This document shows positions 23,866 to 34,322 of a stretch of 64,000 bases of DNA, in pieces. The position numbers were made by a program, and so were the translations under genes. The notes under the pieces were generated by a model, which saw only the letters and a list, made by a program, of their open reading frames with translations, had not been told where the DNA came from and did not search any database. Positions within the stretch are counted from its first letter, which is position 1. Each line of letters opens with the position of its first letter. The stretch is from the NCBI GenBank assembly GCA_030549495.1, contig JAUIRK010001018.1:262501-326500 (forward strand). Direction: 5' to 3'. This stretch comes from Nectonema munidae. Its lineage: Eukaryota; Nematomorpha; Nectonematoida; Nectonematidae.

Positions 23866-24173
23866 CAGGGATCGACAAACTTTTTTTACCCGTCGACCCC
23901 TTCATAGAACATTTGTCTTCACATCGACCCCACCCCACATAGAAATGTTTCATAAAAGCATTGATCAATGTCCAACAATTAAGAGAGAAATAGAAACCAA
24001 AAATGTTTCATATATCCTACTGCTAAACTATGTTTTAAATAAAAAAGGAGATTTATTATTTACTACTATAAAGTAAAAAAAGCATAGAACAATTTGGTAA
24101 GTTTTTCTATCTTATCGACCACTAAAGATCTGTTATGGACCCCCAGGGGTCGATACCACTTTCCCGACCCCTG
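23866..24173. mobile_element. hAT (Buster-like) MITE next to ZP-N repeat 4
   Basis: Begins CAGGGATCGACAAAC and ends with GACCCCTG; inner blocks GTCGACCCC and GGGGTCGATACC are repeated in inverted order. The flanking octamers are CTGTAGAG (23858-23865) and CTGTAGAT (24174-24181). It ends 86 bases before the acceptor of the exon at 24260. Confidence 0.7.
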
Positions 24174-24259
24174 CTGTAGATGAATGCAAAGGAAGCCGAA
24201 TTTCTGATGGAATTCAATAGAGATGAAACAAAATCGTTTTGCATTGTTTTGCATTTTAG

Positions 24260-24426
24260 TGCTATTTGATTGTTTGGAGAAAAGTGTCATCATTTCAATG
24301 AAGTTTTTGAAAGTTTTCAAAGGAAAGATGCTGACTCAAGGCCAGAATGCGCCTTGTGAATTCGTCATTGACAACGCACAAGAATTCAAAGTTGAAATCT
24401 TTTACGACACATGTGGCTTTGCATAC
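24260..24426 (+). CDS. ZP-N repeat 4, first-half exon (C1-C3)
   Basis: Acceptor TTTGCATTTTAG, then two bases and 55 codons, phase 1 to 0, donor GTAACC. C1 is in LFDCLEKSVIISMKF, the turn in VFKGKML, C2 in NAPCEFVID, C3 in YDTCGFAY. The acceptor lies only 86 bases from the end of a hAT-type MITE (23866-24173) and within or beside a dispersed repeat shared with 9998-10530, so transposon DNA abuts the splice site. The reading frame is undisturbed. Confidence 0.76.
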
Positions 24427-25443
24427 GTAACCTGCCTTTATATTTTTCCTCTTTAAGTGTGTTTGATATGTAGGTATGCAACTTCTAAAGATATTTTTCT
24501 CGAATTAGGTTTTAAATCAATTCTCGAGTATTAATCAATTCTAAAGACCAAATATTTAGCCTAAAAATTTGGTCTTTTTTCTTATATCAAAGATTTTAAA
24601 TGATATAAAAAATTTCCATATGAAAAAAACCTGAAACTCTGCAAATTAAGTTTGTGGAATTTAATTTCACAAAATTTTCTTATTTTACAGTACATTGAAG
24701 TTGCTATAAAAATATATTAAAAAAAATAAAACAATGATACCGTGTTGTTTGAAAAAGGAACATGAGGATTGGGAATACAGGGCATAGCTACATTTCGATG
24801 TTTATGATTCGTATTGCGTGCAAAATCAATCCATGAAATAACGTGAAAAGGGGTGCTCAATGTATTTGTATCGAAATTGCATATTAAACGAGTGACTTAA
24901 CGATGAAATCACACAAAGTATAATTAATATGGTATTTTAAAAATACAAAATTTGTTAGAATCCTTATTTTCTATCACTGCAACGTTTTCCACTTCACATA
25001 GTTCTTTACCTTTCTTCAACTGAAATCGTTCATTCGTAAAATCAAATGGGACAGTTGCATATCTGGTTTCAACAGTTATAAGACTCGTTATCTCCTCTGT
25101 TTTCTTCTCTCTTGAATTGCTCCCATTCTTAAATGTATAGGTGTGATATTAGTGAAACTTTTATTTGCTTTACCACCCCTTTGCTATGTTATTTCTATGA
25201 ATTGTCACTCTTTTTAGTTTTATTCGTGAGGACATGTATGTATAATGTACAATATATACCATTTTTAGTTCTATTTTGTCTTTCTATAATACGAAATAAA
25301 ATTGAAAATGGTATATACATATTATACCATATGGTATATATATATATATGCATCTCATAACCTGTACGGTTGAACGCGGGTAGACAACTTGAGTTTCATC
25401 TCCAACCTGTATACTACGATGATTCATCTCCAATCTGTCAGTT

Positions 25444-25762
25444 CATATTCTGCTAGATGTAAGATTTGATATACCTCATTCTGGGAGACGATGTTACATA
25501 AGTTATTACCTATATTTTTGTAATTTTTTCACGATATTAAATAATATATCTGTCAAATAATCAAAATAAAATTCTGTAATCAAAGAATCGAAAAATATTC
25601 TCTAAAAAATCAAAAAATATGAAACTTTCTATTCATATTTTGCTACCTCATACGATGTTACAAAAGTTAATACCTATATTTTGCAATTTGCACGATTTTA
25701 AATAATATATTTATCAAATAATCAAAATAAATTCTGTAATCAAAGAATCGAAAAATGTTCAA
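25444..25762. repeat. Direct tandem repeat, two units of about 150 bp
   Basis: Unit 1 (about 25444-25600) and unit 2 (about 25634-25762) share TCATATT[CT]TGCTA, GATGTTACA, ACCTATATTTT and the long block ATAATCAAAATAAA...CAAAGAATCGAAAAAT. Unit 2 is shortened internally. Non-coding, in the intron of ZP-N repeat 4. Confidence 0.65.
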
Positions 25763-25784
25763 ATCAAAAAATATTTATTATTTT

Positions 25785-25901
25785 TAAATATATCGTTGGC
25801 TCCCCTTACTTTTAGAATAGAAAGATAAACCTTTAATAATTAATTTTAATCAAATTATGCATATACGAAACTAAAATTAAGGGGAGCCAACGATATATTT
25901 A
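25785..25901. repeat. Short palindromic MITE
   Basis: A 117-bp element with perfect 24-bp inverted ends starting TAAATATATCGTTGGCTCCC and an AT-rich centre. No coding capacity; superfamily unclear (a TA target would be invisible in this context). Confidence 0.7.
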
Positions 25902-25985
25902 TAAAGAATAATATTTTTCCTAGTCCTAATCCTAAATTCTATGACTCCAAACAATTCCTTTTGAGGGGGAGCGTTTAGCCAGAGC

Positions 25986-26251
25986 CAGGGCCGGCCTTAG
26001 GCCACTTCAACCTATGCGGCCGCAGTGGGCCCCGCGCTTCTCATTTTTCATTTTGATGATATATTGTATGATTTCGTTAAACGCAAGAAGTTACTTTGAT
26101 CGTCATTTAGTGTCAATGAAAAAGTAATAAAACAAATCTCTTTTCTTTTTTTCAAAATCTTATTTCTCACTTTTAATCTTTTTTCTTACCCACCCTGGGC
26201 CCCGCGCAATCCATTTTGCATAGGGCCCCGCGAACACTAGGGCCGGCCCTG
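25986..26251. mobile_element. hAT MITE, CAGGGCCGGCC family
   Basis: Ends CAGGGCCGGCCTTAGG and CAGGGCCGGCCCTAGT (opposite strand), with a perfect octamer duplication GCCAGAGC at 25978-25985 and 26252-26259. A sub-terminal GGGCCCCGCG block occurs at both ends. It is 266 bp long and non-coding, in the intron between the two halves of ZP-N repeat 4. Confidence 0.85.
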
Positions 26252-26527
26252 GCCAGAGCCAGTTAATCAAATATCTCCTCCGCGAAACCGGTGGTAGAAT
26301 TTTTTCCAAAATCCTTATATTTATAGACCCGATGTTGCGCGCTTTAAGAAAATGAAGTATATGGAAAAAATTAGAGGCTAAACAACAGACAAAGATGACG
26401 ACGAGGAAAGCGTCTCTTTTATTTAAATAAAAGAGTTCAATTGTGGCTATAAGATGCCGTACACAAAGTTAAAAGGGATCTTTAGGCATAACAATTAATA
26501 AACAATCGCATTGAAATATATTGATAT

Positions 26528-26788
26528 AATTGCCAGGCGGAAGATTGCTAGAGAGGAAAATTGCCATTGACAAATTCAAAGTTTCCGGAAATATAATGTT
26601 TGATCTGATGAAAATAACGATCCTTTCTACAATTCCTAAAATATACCAGAGTATTTATATTGTCATAAAGACTATTCGTATAATATATTATAATTTTCAT
26701 CAGATTAAGCATCATATTCTCATTATCAATCAAACTTTGAATTTGTCAATGGCAATATTCCTCACTGACAATTTTCCGCCTGGCAATT
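26528..26788. repeat. Fold-back element with about 100-bp arms
   Basis: The two halves are long inverted repeats, starting AATTGCCAGGCGGAAGATTG and, reversed, AATTGCCAGGCGGAAAATTG, sharing CCATTGACAAATTCAAAGTTT and TCTGATGAAAAT. The open frames on both strands across it arise from the palindrome and are not genes. Confidence 0.75.
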
Positions 26789-26885
26789 TTCCTATTGCCC
26801 ATTGAAATATATTACAGATGACTCATACGTTCCTCACCCGTTTTCATTAAATAAACCTGCTACATATGGTATGAAATTAGCAAGC

Positions 26886-27215
26886 TAATAAAATATTCTT
26901 CCTAAAGTTTATTTTTCTGCAAATCACACTCATTTCCTCAATATTGTATCTACAAGACTCTTTTTTATTCTCAATATTACCTTAATTTTTCTGATAGGCA
27001 GGCATATCCCACTTTAATTGGTTTTTTAAGTAATCATTTAAAAAATATGATAACAAAAAATAAATCAAATCCGAATTTTCTTATTAACATGTAGAATTTT
27101 TACTTGCTTTAATGCTTTAAAACTTTAAAACTTGAATAGTAGCCCCCCCCCCCCCCGCGCTCAGATAATTGAAATGCATGGCTTTTGCTAAATCTTAATT
27201 CAAAAATTAAAAACT
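26886..27215. repeat. Intron duplicate, copy 1
   Basis: Aligns over most of its length with 31526-31805: shared blocks include CAAAGTTTATTTTTCT-like, AAGTAATCATTTAAAA, TTTTTACTTGCTT, GATAGTAGCCCCCC-like and AATTGAAATGCATGGCTTTT. Non-coding. Confidence 0.65.
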
Positions 27216-27373
27216 TCAACCACGAAATATTCCTTATATTTTGGAATTAATGATATTGCTTATTTGCTAGAAGACTGCTTTAAATTGGAGTATAATTTGT
27301 ATTGGTGCTGATTGCGCCCATTAACGCTTATTCGAATTCTTTCATTTTTCAACATTTGAACAACGCATTTCAG

Positions 27374-27490
27374 GATAAAATTGGAAGGGGATATGCAAAC
27401 GACATCATCATTGAATATCCAAAAATCATGTTTCCTGGGCACGAAAACCGAATAACCAAATCCTTACTCTGCAAATCAAATAACAATGAA
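27374..27490 (+). CDS. ZP-N repeat 4, second-half exon (C4)
   Basis: Follows ACGCATTTCAG in phase 0 and reads DKIGRGYANDIIIEYPKIMF, then NRITKSLLCKSNNNE, with the YANDIIIEY strand and C4. The proposed donor GTGAAT at 27491 leaves phase 0; reading on instead gives a Phe-rich end and a stop within seven codons, which would terminate the protein here. Continuation is favoured because a phase-compatible linker exon follows at 27595. The intron before it carries the hAT MITE at 25986-26251 and a long fold-back repeat. Confidence 0.74.
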
Positions 27491-27594
27491 GTGAATTTTT
27501 TCGTCTTTTTTTAAATACCCTGCTTCAGCCATGCTCTTACGCTTGATTTGAAGTTATTCTCCATTTCAATTTATTCATCTTTTCTCATTTTTAG

Positions 27595-27631
27595 CTGTTC
27601 GATGAGCTGGCAATTGAAGAAATTACGAAGA
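27595..27631 (+). CDS. Linker micro-exon between ZP-N repeats 4 and 5
   Basis: A 37-nt exon after TCTCATTTTTAG, reading LFDELAIEEITK plus one base, before GTAATC. Phase 0 to phase 1 links the exon at 27374-27490 to the one at 28530 (joined codon ATC, Ile). Its role and phase pattern match the micro-exon at 3525-3552. The longer open frame past the donor is lysine- and serine-rich noise. Confidence 0.5.
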
Positions 27632-27819
27632 GTAATCTTTTTGATTAATAATAATAATTCTTGCGAATGTGATAGCAGATTTTTCGGGAGAAATCATTTA
27701 TTAATTAAAAAAAACATAAGCATCTCTATTCTAAATCGTAAAGGAAAATCTACCTTAGATTTCACCAAGAAAGCACAAATTTCATCAACTAAATCAAAGG
27801 AGGAATGAAAATTTGGGAA

Positions 27820-27905
27820 TCCTGGGAATCGAATCCAAGACCTTATAGACTAGTAAGTGTGCAAATGCGGCTTCCAAAACCACATGCGGATCTTTGCTCA
27901 ATTTG
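27820..27905 (-). repeat. tRNA-derived SINE head, second copy
   Basis: On the minus strand: AAGGTCTTGGATTCGATTCC with a B-box-like GATTCGATTCC, preceded by a weak A-box-like GGTTTTGGAAGCCGC. Same family as 59810-59882. Lies just after the linker exon at 27595-27631. Confidence 0.45.
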
Positions 27906-28529
27906 GTGTGGCTCTAATGATTTACTAGTTGTTTTCTAAACAACTAATTAAACTTACTTGTGGCTCTTTATAAGACATTAAAAATAATTTAGGGCTCTTT
28001 TTACCCTCTTATGTGCCTAAGGCAGGCATTTTAGCGACCGCACATTTCATTTTTAGAAATCTGCTAAATCTTAGTTCCTCTCCCACTCTTTCAAAAATAA
28101 CGAATTTAATGGTTAATTAAAAGTGGTAAAAAATTTTATGCTTACTTATGCCTCACAAATTGAAAAAACTTCATCAAAAAATGTACACTGTTATAATCAG
28201 GATTATCAAAAGGCAATGAAACCAATTTTTGTATGCACTCAAAACGTGCCACTACAAATTTTATATTGATTTGGGCTTGATGAGCTTTTAAAATTAAGCT
28301 ATCTTTCCTAATTAGCTTCCTCAAGTAAATATTCATATTTATTGAACCACTAATAGATTTTTTAAATTTTATTTGATTCTCAAAAACTACTTTTAGTAAA
28401 TATTAGTGCTAATCTTATTCATGAGTGGGTAAATTTTGTCCCCATTTTCTCGGAACGCAAGTCATGGCACTTTGAAAGAGTTTAGAAAATAGATTTGATT
28501 CACTAAGTGAAGATTTCTTTTGCTTTCAG

Positions 28530-28693
28530 TCAAAAGTGAGTGCGAAGAAAATGGCGTTCGAATCGACATCAAATTTCCCTACCATTTCAATGGCGGCGTC
28601 CAAACTGGAAGGGAAGAAAAATGCAGTTTTTATGGACACAACAAAAAGAATTTGACCTTTCTCGTTCCTTACAACGAATGCGGAATGGAGGTG
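28530..28693 (+). CDS. ZP-N repeat 5, first-half exon (C1-C3)
   Basis: Acceptor TTTTGCTTTCAG; two bases then 54 codons, phase 1 to 0, donor GTAAGG. It is a textbook first half: KSECEENGVRIDIKFPYHFN with C1 and the RIDIKFP strand, FNGGV turn, C2 in EKCSFYGHN, strand NLTFLVPY, C3 in NECGMEV. Of all repeats this most resembles a generic ZP-N consensus. It pairs with the exon at 30337. The minus-strand open frame over it is a shadow. Confidence 0.8.
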
Positions 28694-30105
28694 GTAAGGA
28701 CTTTTTTTCATAAGCTAAGACTTTTAACACTCACTACCCATATCCGCTAACTCACTTGCTCTTATCTACATGATATATTTCGTCTGAAATGAGATGGCTT
28801 CAAGATAATTGCTTATATTCTTGAGTCATTTCGTTGGTTAAAACTAAAAAATTTTGTCCAATCAGATCAAAGAGTTGACGTCCTGTGACATCACTTTTTA
28901 AATCGGTAGAAGTCACTTTCCAACTCATGTGTTAAATTCTTTCCTTCAATTGACTTTTTTGATGAGGCACTTTAGAAGTAAGATTCTTACTGATCCTGTA
29001 AAAAGCCAACCTTATGTTGGATTTTTGCGGGTTGGCTGAAATTAGACTGGTTTATCGCTGCTGCTACGAAAGTGTAACAAAATTCTACACTTTTCCCTGA
29101 GAGTACTTGCTTTTATGGAAATATTCTCTCAGTTTAAATAAAGCTTTTTTTTGAACTGATAGATTATACTCATATAGAGATAGTATAATCGAGGGGTTAA
29201 CAACAACAATAGAATGTCAAATGTAATGTTAGATATTGAAAAAACAAAAATTTTGTGTTTTTTACAACAACAACAAAATTGTTACTGATTTTAATTTTTT
29301 TTAATCATTTAATTATCGTGATTATGTAAGTCGAAATTATATTTGTTGTGAATTAAATTTATACACTTTTTATTTACATATACTTTCAAATTTTGATAAA
29401 GCAGACAATTCCGTTCCCTCGATATTGCATAATTTTGAGCTCCATGCGGCATTGAAGTTACCTATGTAGGATTTTAGGTTATTACGGGCTGGAATAAATC
29501 TTGGTTCTATTTTAAAAGCATAGCACAAAATTGGAAATAGCCATCAAATCAATTCAATGTGCTTAAACAAAAATATATTTTTTTATTATCCACAGTCATT
29601 TTGAGGGATGCTAAACACTTTTTTCTTAATTTTGAATAAAAAGACTGGAAGTTGCTTTAAAACCGGACAAAACTTTCAAGTCGTCGTTGAGCTAAACTTT
29701 CGAAACATTTTGAAAAAATAATAAAACATTTCAAATTTTAAAATGGAGCAAATTTCAGAAAAGGGGGATAACGAATCACAAGTGACCTTCGTGCCGTAAT
29801 TTGCGGACCACTATTATACAATACAAAAAAAGTAGTGAAGAAAAATTAATTTCAACATTTTGGTCTGTGGCGTTGAAACGGTAAAGTATAAGGATACGGT
29901 TGTTCGATGCGACCCAAGCAAGTAGCGAGGCAACACCACGCTATCCGGCAAAACTGAAAAGTTGTTTTTATTTTAAAATAAAGTTTTTTTCACATAATTA
30001 AAAAAAAAGGAGATTTAAAGATAAATTTAAAATGGACGAAGAAAAACTATACATCCTTAATCTGAAAAAGACAATGTATATCTTAATCAAAGTGTGCATA
30101 AATGC

Positions 30106-30180
30106 CTAGTGTTGGGAGCGTAGAATCTCTTTCCAGATGGGGTGAGTTCAATTCCCGATCATGACCATTCTTACGATCTG
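30106..30180 (+). repeat. Possible tRNA-like SINE relic
   Basis: GTGAGTTCAATTCCCGATC resembles a B box; the A box is not convincing. It is in the intron between the halves of ZP-N repeat 5. Confidence 0.25.
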
Positions 30181-30336
30181 CCCAGCTATGGAAGATTATT
30201 CTTCCCTTGGATGCGATAACGACAACAAAAAATTACTATTAACCCATAAATCGATTGAGTTTTCTCTTTAATGAATGATTTGAGTGAAGGCGTGCCAAAA
30301 ATTATGACAACTTGTCATAGGGTTACACCATTGAAG

Positions 30337-30541
30337 GAAGATTACGAACGGAGAAAGTATTATGTGAAAGTATATGTGAAACCTCCATTTTTTCAAATGC
30401 AGAGAAATGGCAAAGTTGACAACTTCATCACGATCATGCACAACAACTGGAATGAGATTAAAAAGTTTTCTTGCTTCATCACCAACACCAACATTACCGC
30501 AACCCACACTCCACTTTCCTCATCCCTTTCCAACGTCAGGC
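30337..30541 (+). CDS. ZP-N repeat 5, second-half exon (C4) with Thr/Ser-rich linker
   Basis: Starts after CACCATTGAAG in phase 0: EDYERRKYYVKVYVKPPFF, then a longer insert than in other repeats, then EIKKFSCFITNTNITATHT, with C4 and a Thr/Ser-rich tail (TPLSSSLSNVR). A GTAGAA donor at 30542 leaves phase 1, matching the first-half exon at 32615 (joined codon CTC, Leu). An alternative donor GTCAGG lies six bases upstream. The overlapping +2 frame with Ser/Pro-rich sequence is a shadow. Confidence 0.65.
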
Positions 30542-30949
30542 GTAGAAATGATCCTGCTAAAGGAGAAAACTGGCCCAAAAGTATTTCAACTTTTTTCCAA
30601 ATTACCCACCTTCTCCTTTTTCATGAACATGGGCTGTACTTTTATTCCTTTTTTTACTTGCATTTAACACCTCAATTCTAAACGAGAAACACAGCTACAG
30701 TGGTACAATAAAATAGCTTTTTTGAATAATTAATCCAGAGAAAAGTATTATACTATTACATTTTTTTTTGATTTAGCGAGAGATCCATATGAGACATGAG
30801 GGTCGCTGAGCAAGTTGCTTCATTTTTGACGCGATTAAATCCTCTGGACCAGACCTCTGTTGGTTATAAAAAAGGCGTCTAGAGCTGGAATGAAAAAATG
30901 GAGTTGGAAATATGGTGTAATTTTTATCATACAGGCAGAGGCGTACTAC

Positions 30950-31200
30950 CTTTTGCCCCCCAAAATTTAAACCCCCCCCCTTTTTGGTGGTGTTTTAAAA
31001 CCCAAAAATTTCGTCTGTTTCGGGGGGGGGGGGGGGTTGTTTTTTTTTGGGGTGTTTATCTAGAGGGCGGGGGGGGGAAAAAATTTTTTTAGGGGTTTTT
31101 TGAGGGTTTTTTTAAAAATTTTAACTAAAAAAAAAAAAAAAAAAGTTTAAAAAAAAAGTCCCAAAAAAACCCAAAAAAAAACCCCCCCCCCCGGGGGGCC
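30950..31200. other. Homopolymer-rich block
   Basis: Alternating runs of G, T, A and C (for example a G-run of more than 14 bases near 31023 and an A-run near 31126). The outer parts are loosely mirror-like (CCCCCCAAAA left, CCCCCCGGGG right). It may be a badly resolved MITE with G/C-rich ends. No gene. Confidence 0.5.
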
Positions 31201-31525
31201 AAAAATCTTCATACAGGGACCTAAATGTAGTTATAAAATACAAATACAATGTCATGAATAAGTGGAGAGCGTAAACGAATTGAACAATATAAATAAAAAA
31301 TTAGATAAAAATCTTTCTAGTTAAAAACTAGAAATTGTCAATATTTATGTTCGTATGCGTCTTAAATTGCTTTAATTCTTTATTATTATATTAAATGTTA
31401 GGAAATATTTGGCATAGCTTCATCGCTCATGTCCTTAAACATGTCTGTCGCTTTAAAAGTATAGCTTTAACCTATGCCGCTCTATCGCATATATTGCATG
31501 ATCGTTTATCGCTCCAGAGCGTCTA

Positions 31526-31805
31526 CGTCAAATATTCTTCCCAAAGTTTATTTTTCTACAAATCAGACTCATTTCCTCTCAATCCTACCTTCATTTTTTG
31601 GATGCGCTTATTTTGCAGATTTTTCAAGTAATCATTTAAAATGTGATATAATCACAAAAAAGAATGGATTCCGAATTTCCTATTGGCATGTAGCATTTTT
31701 ACTTGCTTCATTGCTAAAAAATACTTTAACACTTGGATAGTAGCCCCCCTTTCCTCAGATAATTGAAATGCATGGCTTTTGCAAAATCTTAATTCTAAAT
31801 TTTAA
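31526..31805. repeat. Intron duplicate, copy 2
   Basis: Counterpart of 26886-27215. It lies in the intron before ZP-N repeat 6, whereas copy 1 lies between the halves of repeat 4, so it is a dispersed repeat rather than a trace of whole-unit duplication. Confidence 0.65.
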
Positions 31806-31916
31806 AAATAAGCTAAGAGCTGACTTAGAGTTTCCTAAACTTTAGCCACATGTCCAAAATGAGCCCCGAAAATATTTTGTGGACCACAAAAATTATACTT
31901 TTGTCGTAGAGATGTA

Positions 31917-32198
31917 TCGGATATCCGCATACGCGAATTTTTTTCATGTTAACATCCTCATCCGCATGCGCAATTTAAAATCAATTTTTATAGATATATA
32001 TTGAAACTTTTCGTGTTTTTTGTTTAAAACTTACAAGATTTGTAATGTTTTAAATTCTAGTAAAAAAGGGATAAAAATAGTAAGATACTGTAAAATATAA
32101 AATTTTTTAAAAATATTTTATATCCGCACCCGCTAGTATGTCAAATCTAATATCCGCACACGCGGATGTAAAAAAAATTCACATCCGATACATCTCTA
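31917..32198. mobile_element. hAT-like MITE, TAGAGATGTATCGGAT family
   Basis: Perfect 16-bp inverted ends TAGAGATGTATCGGAT; CTTTTGT-type octamers stand on both sides, with a one-base offset. Blocks TATCCGCATACGCG and CCGCACACGCGGAT lie inside. Non-coding, 282 bp, in the intron before ZP-N repeat 6. Confidence 0.75.
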
Positions 32199-32614
32199 CT
32201 TTTGTGATCCACATTCCACACGGCAATAGTACAATTGAAACATTAAGCCAGCATATAGAAGTTTATTTAAAATTCACTTCGCTCTGTAATAAGTTTGATA
32301 AATGAGATACACTCATCACAAGTACAACTTGTTTTAGCATCATGAAATATAAACAACAAATTGTTTAATACAAGTATTTTAATGACTTCCATGATAACAT
32401 GTATAATATTACAAAATTTCTTTTTTAGTATATTTAATATTCAAAATTTAGTTTTAATTTTACTAAAATTTTTTAATTTTAGTTTAAATACAATGGCCTT
32501 CTTTTTTTAAATAACCTAGTTCCCTCAGAAAAAATGAAACCAGCGTTTTACTTCACAAATATTTTGCAATCCTGCCATTGATTCACTTTCAATAACTTGT
32601 TTTTCATGTTTCAG

Positions 32615-32793
32615 TCTTCATGCAGTGTCGCATAGACCTGATCTATTTGTCCTTCACGTGGAAAGTGAAGTTCACCGGCTCAATCACCTTCAAAGACTAC
32701 ATCCACTTCCGCGTCCCATGGTGCACGCACGAGATAGACAACAAAAGCACCTTCTCCTTCTCCCTACGCCTTGATGAGTGTGGAACGACTAAT
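32615..32793 (+). CDS. ZP-N repeat 6, first-half exon (C1-C3)
   Basis: Acceptor TTCATGTTTCAG; two bases then 59 codons, phase 1 to 0, donor GTAACA. C1 is in FMQCRIDLIYLSF, the turn in VKFTGSI, C2 in RVPWCTHEID, strand FSFSLRL, C3 in LDECGTTN, another clear ECGT. GC content is visibly higher than in its surroundings. I could not find its C4 partner downstream as far as the Tigger element, so the array may continue through a long intron, end in a different exon, or be broken here. Confidence 0.78.
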
Positions 32794-32854
32794 GTAACAC
32801 TTCTATCTTACCACATTTCCCAAATACTCCTCAATCTTTTCTTTATAAACCTGT

Positions 32855-32980
32855 TCAAAGTCCGGTCCTTATAATATCTACTATACCAGGGCTGGACTAG
32901 AGAGTCTATAGTTTGAACAGGACTATAATATCTAGGTAGTAGATTGAACTGGACTACAGAAATTAAGGACCGGATCAAAG
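32855..32980. repeat. Short inverted repeat after ZP-N repeat 6
   Basis: CAAAGTCCGGTCCTTA and TAAGGACCGGATCAAAG form near-perfect inverted ends about 120 bp apart. It lies 60 bases past the donor of the exon at 32615. Non-coding MITE candidate. Confidence 0.5.
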
Positions 32981-33535
32981 TAAACAACTGGGATCAGTTT
33001 TAGCGAACACCTCTACTCCTATTTTTCTTTCTCCAGTGCTTGAAAACAAGTGTTTGTGAAATCATCCCCTTTTCTTAGGAAAAGCGTAATCATCAATCCA
33101 AAATGAAATAATTCAATTCAACCACTAGAAAGCCTACCGATTTAAATGGCATGCATTGAATAGTGAGTTAAAAATAATATATAAATACATTTTCATTTTC
33201 TGATCTTATATTACCCATGTAAAAATTTTATAAACAAATAAATTTGTAAAAATTATTGAGGTAATTTTAAGAGATATAGATATCCTAATCTGTTTATAGT
33301 TAATAACAATCAAGTATCTCGTATATCATATATCTTTTTTCCTCTGAAGAAAATCTTCAACAGAGTAAAAGAGAATTAAGAGAAATTCTTGCTGAAACTG
33401 GTTATGATATCTTGATTTTACAAATTTATTTGTTTATCAAATACAATGATTTATATTGAAAGTTAAGAAATTCAGAAATGATTTTTAACTTATTTTATTA
33501 GAACCGTTTACTCTCAGTCTCATTAAAGTGTAGAC

Positions 33536-33880
33536 CAGGGTCTCCAAAACTTTTTCAGACGCGAAACCTTTTTGTTCAGAAATGTTTTGGACAACTTCAC
33601 ATTTTAATACCTTTGCTAAATTAGTTTAGAGGATATAGACTGACAGATAAAAAGAGTTTAAAATGAAAAAATGAAAAAAGACAAAAAAATTTTACCAAAG
33701 AAAAAATTTTGTTTTTAGATTTTTGAATAAATACAAATAACAAATGAAAAAAAAAATTTATGGTATATAAAATTTTTATGAAAACTTTAAAAATGTTCAC
33801 GCACCCCAAATTCTAAATGATCACAAAGCTATTTAGCAGTTAAAAGCGTCCTGGGTTACATACGGGCCACTTTGGAAACA
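33536..33880. mobile_element. Degraded hAT-like element
   Basis: Left end CAGGGTCTCCAAAACTTTTT resembles Charlie-type hAT ends; the right end (GGGCCACTTTGGAAAC) is a poor inverted match, and no clean duplication is seen. The minus-strand open frame inside is AT-rich noise. Confidence 0.35.
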
Positions 33881-34322
33881 AATAATAAAAAACGTGTTAA
33901 ATAACTCTTCAAAAATAAATAAAAGATCAAATAACAGAAACATTTTGTTAAATTGATTCACAATATTTTGTCATACGGTTTTCGTTACTATTTCTTGACA
34001 TTTTATTAATAAAAAATTTGAAAATTCGACTTTGACCATAAAGATATAAGAGTAATTCGGACTTTTTTAAAAGCCCACGTACGCCAATATTCGCGAACGT
34101 ATTAAAAAATAATTAACTAGTTAAAGTTAGAGATTATTGGAGCAAGTAAAAATCGAAACAAAAAAGTTATGCACATTTGAAATGAAGACAAGCATACGTG
34201 GTCTGTCTGTTAAAGCGGATGTATATTTTGAACAACGTGTACACAAAAAGAGACATAATTCTATTCAAAACAAAACATCACCTAATAAACAAAATACGTG
34301 TCAAATATATTTTATCCTATAC

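Noticed and set aside
26530-26805. Plus- and minus-strand frames of 91 and 61 aa
   Set aside because: Generated by the fold-back repeat; the two strands encode similar peptides.
30407-30667. Ser/Pro-rich 86-aa frame
   Set aside because: Out of frame with the ZP-N repeat 5 second half; no family signal.
33357-33475. Open stretch SKRELREILAETGYDILILQ as possible missing C4 half
   Set aside because: Has no cysteine and lacks the Y-x-N spacing; likely chance.
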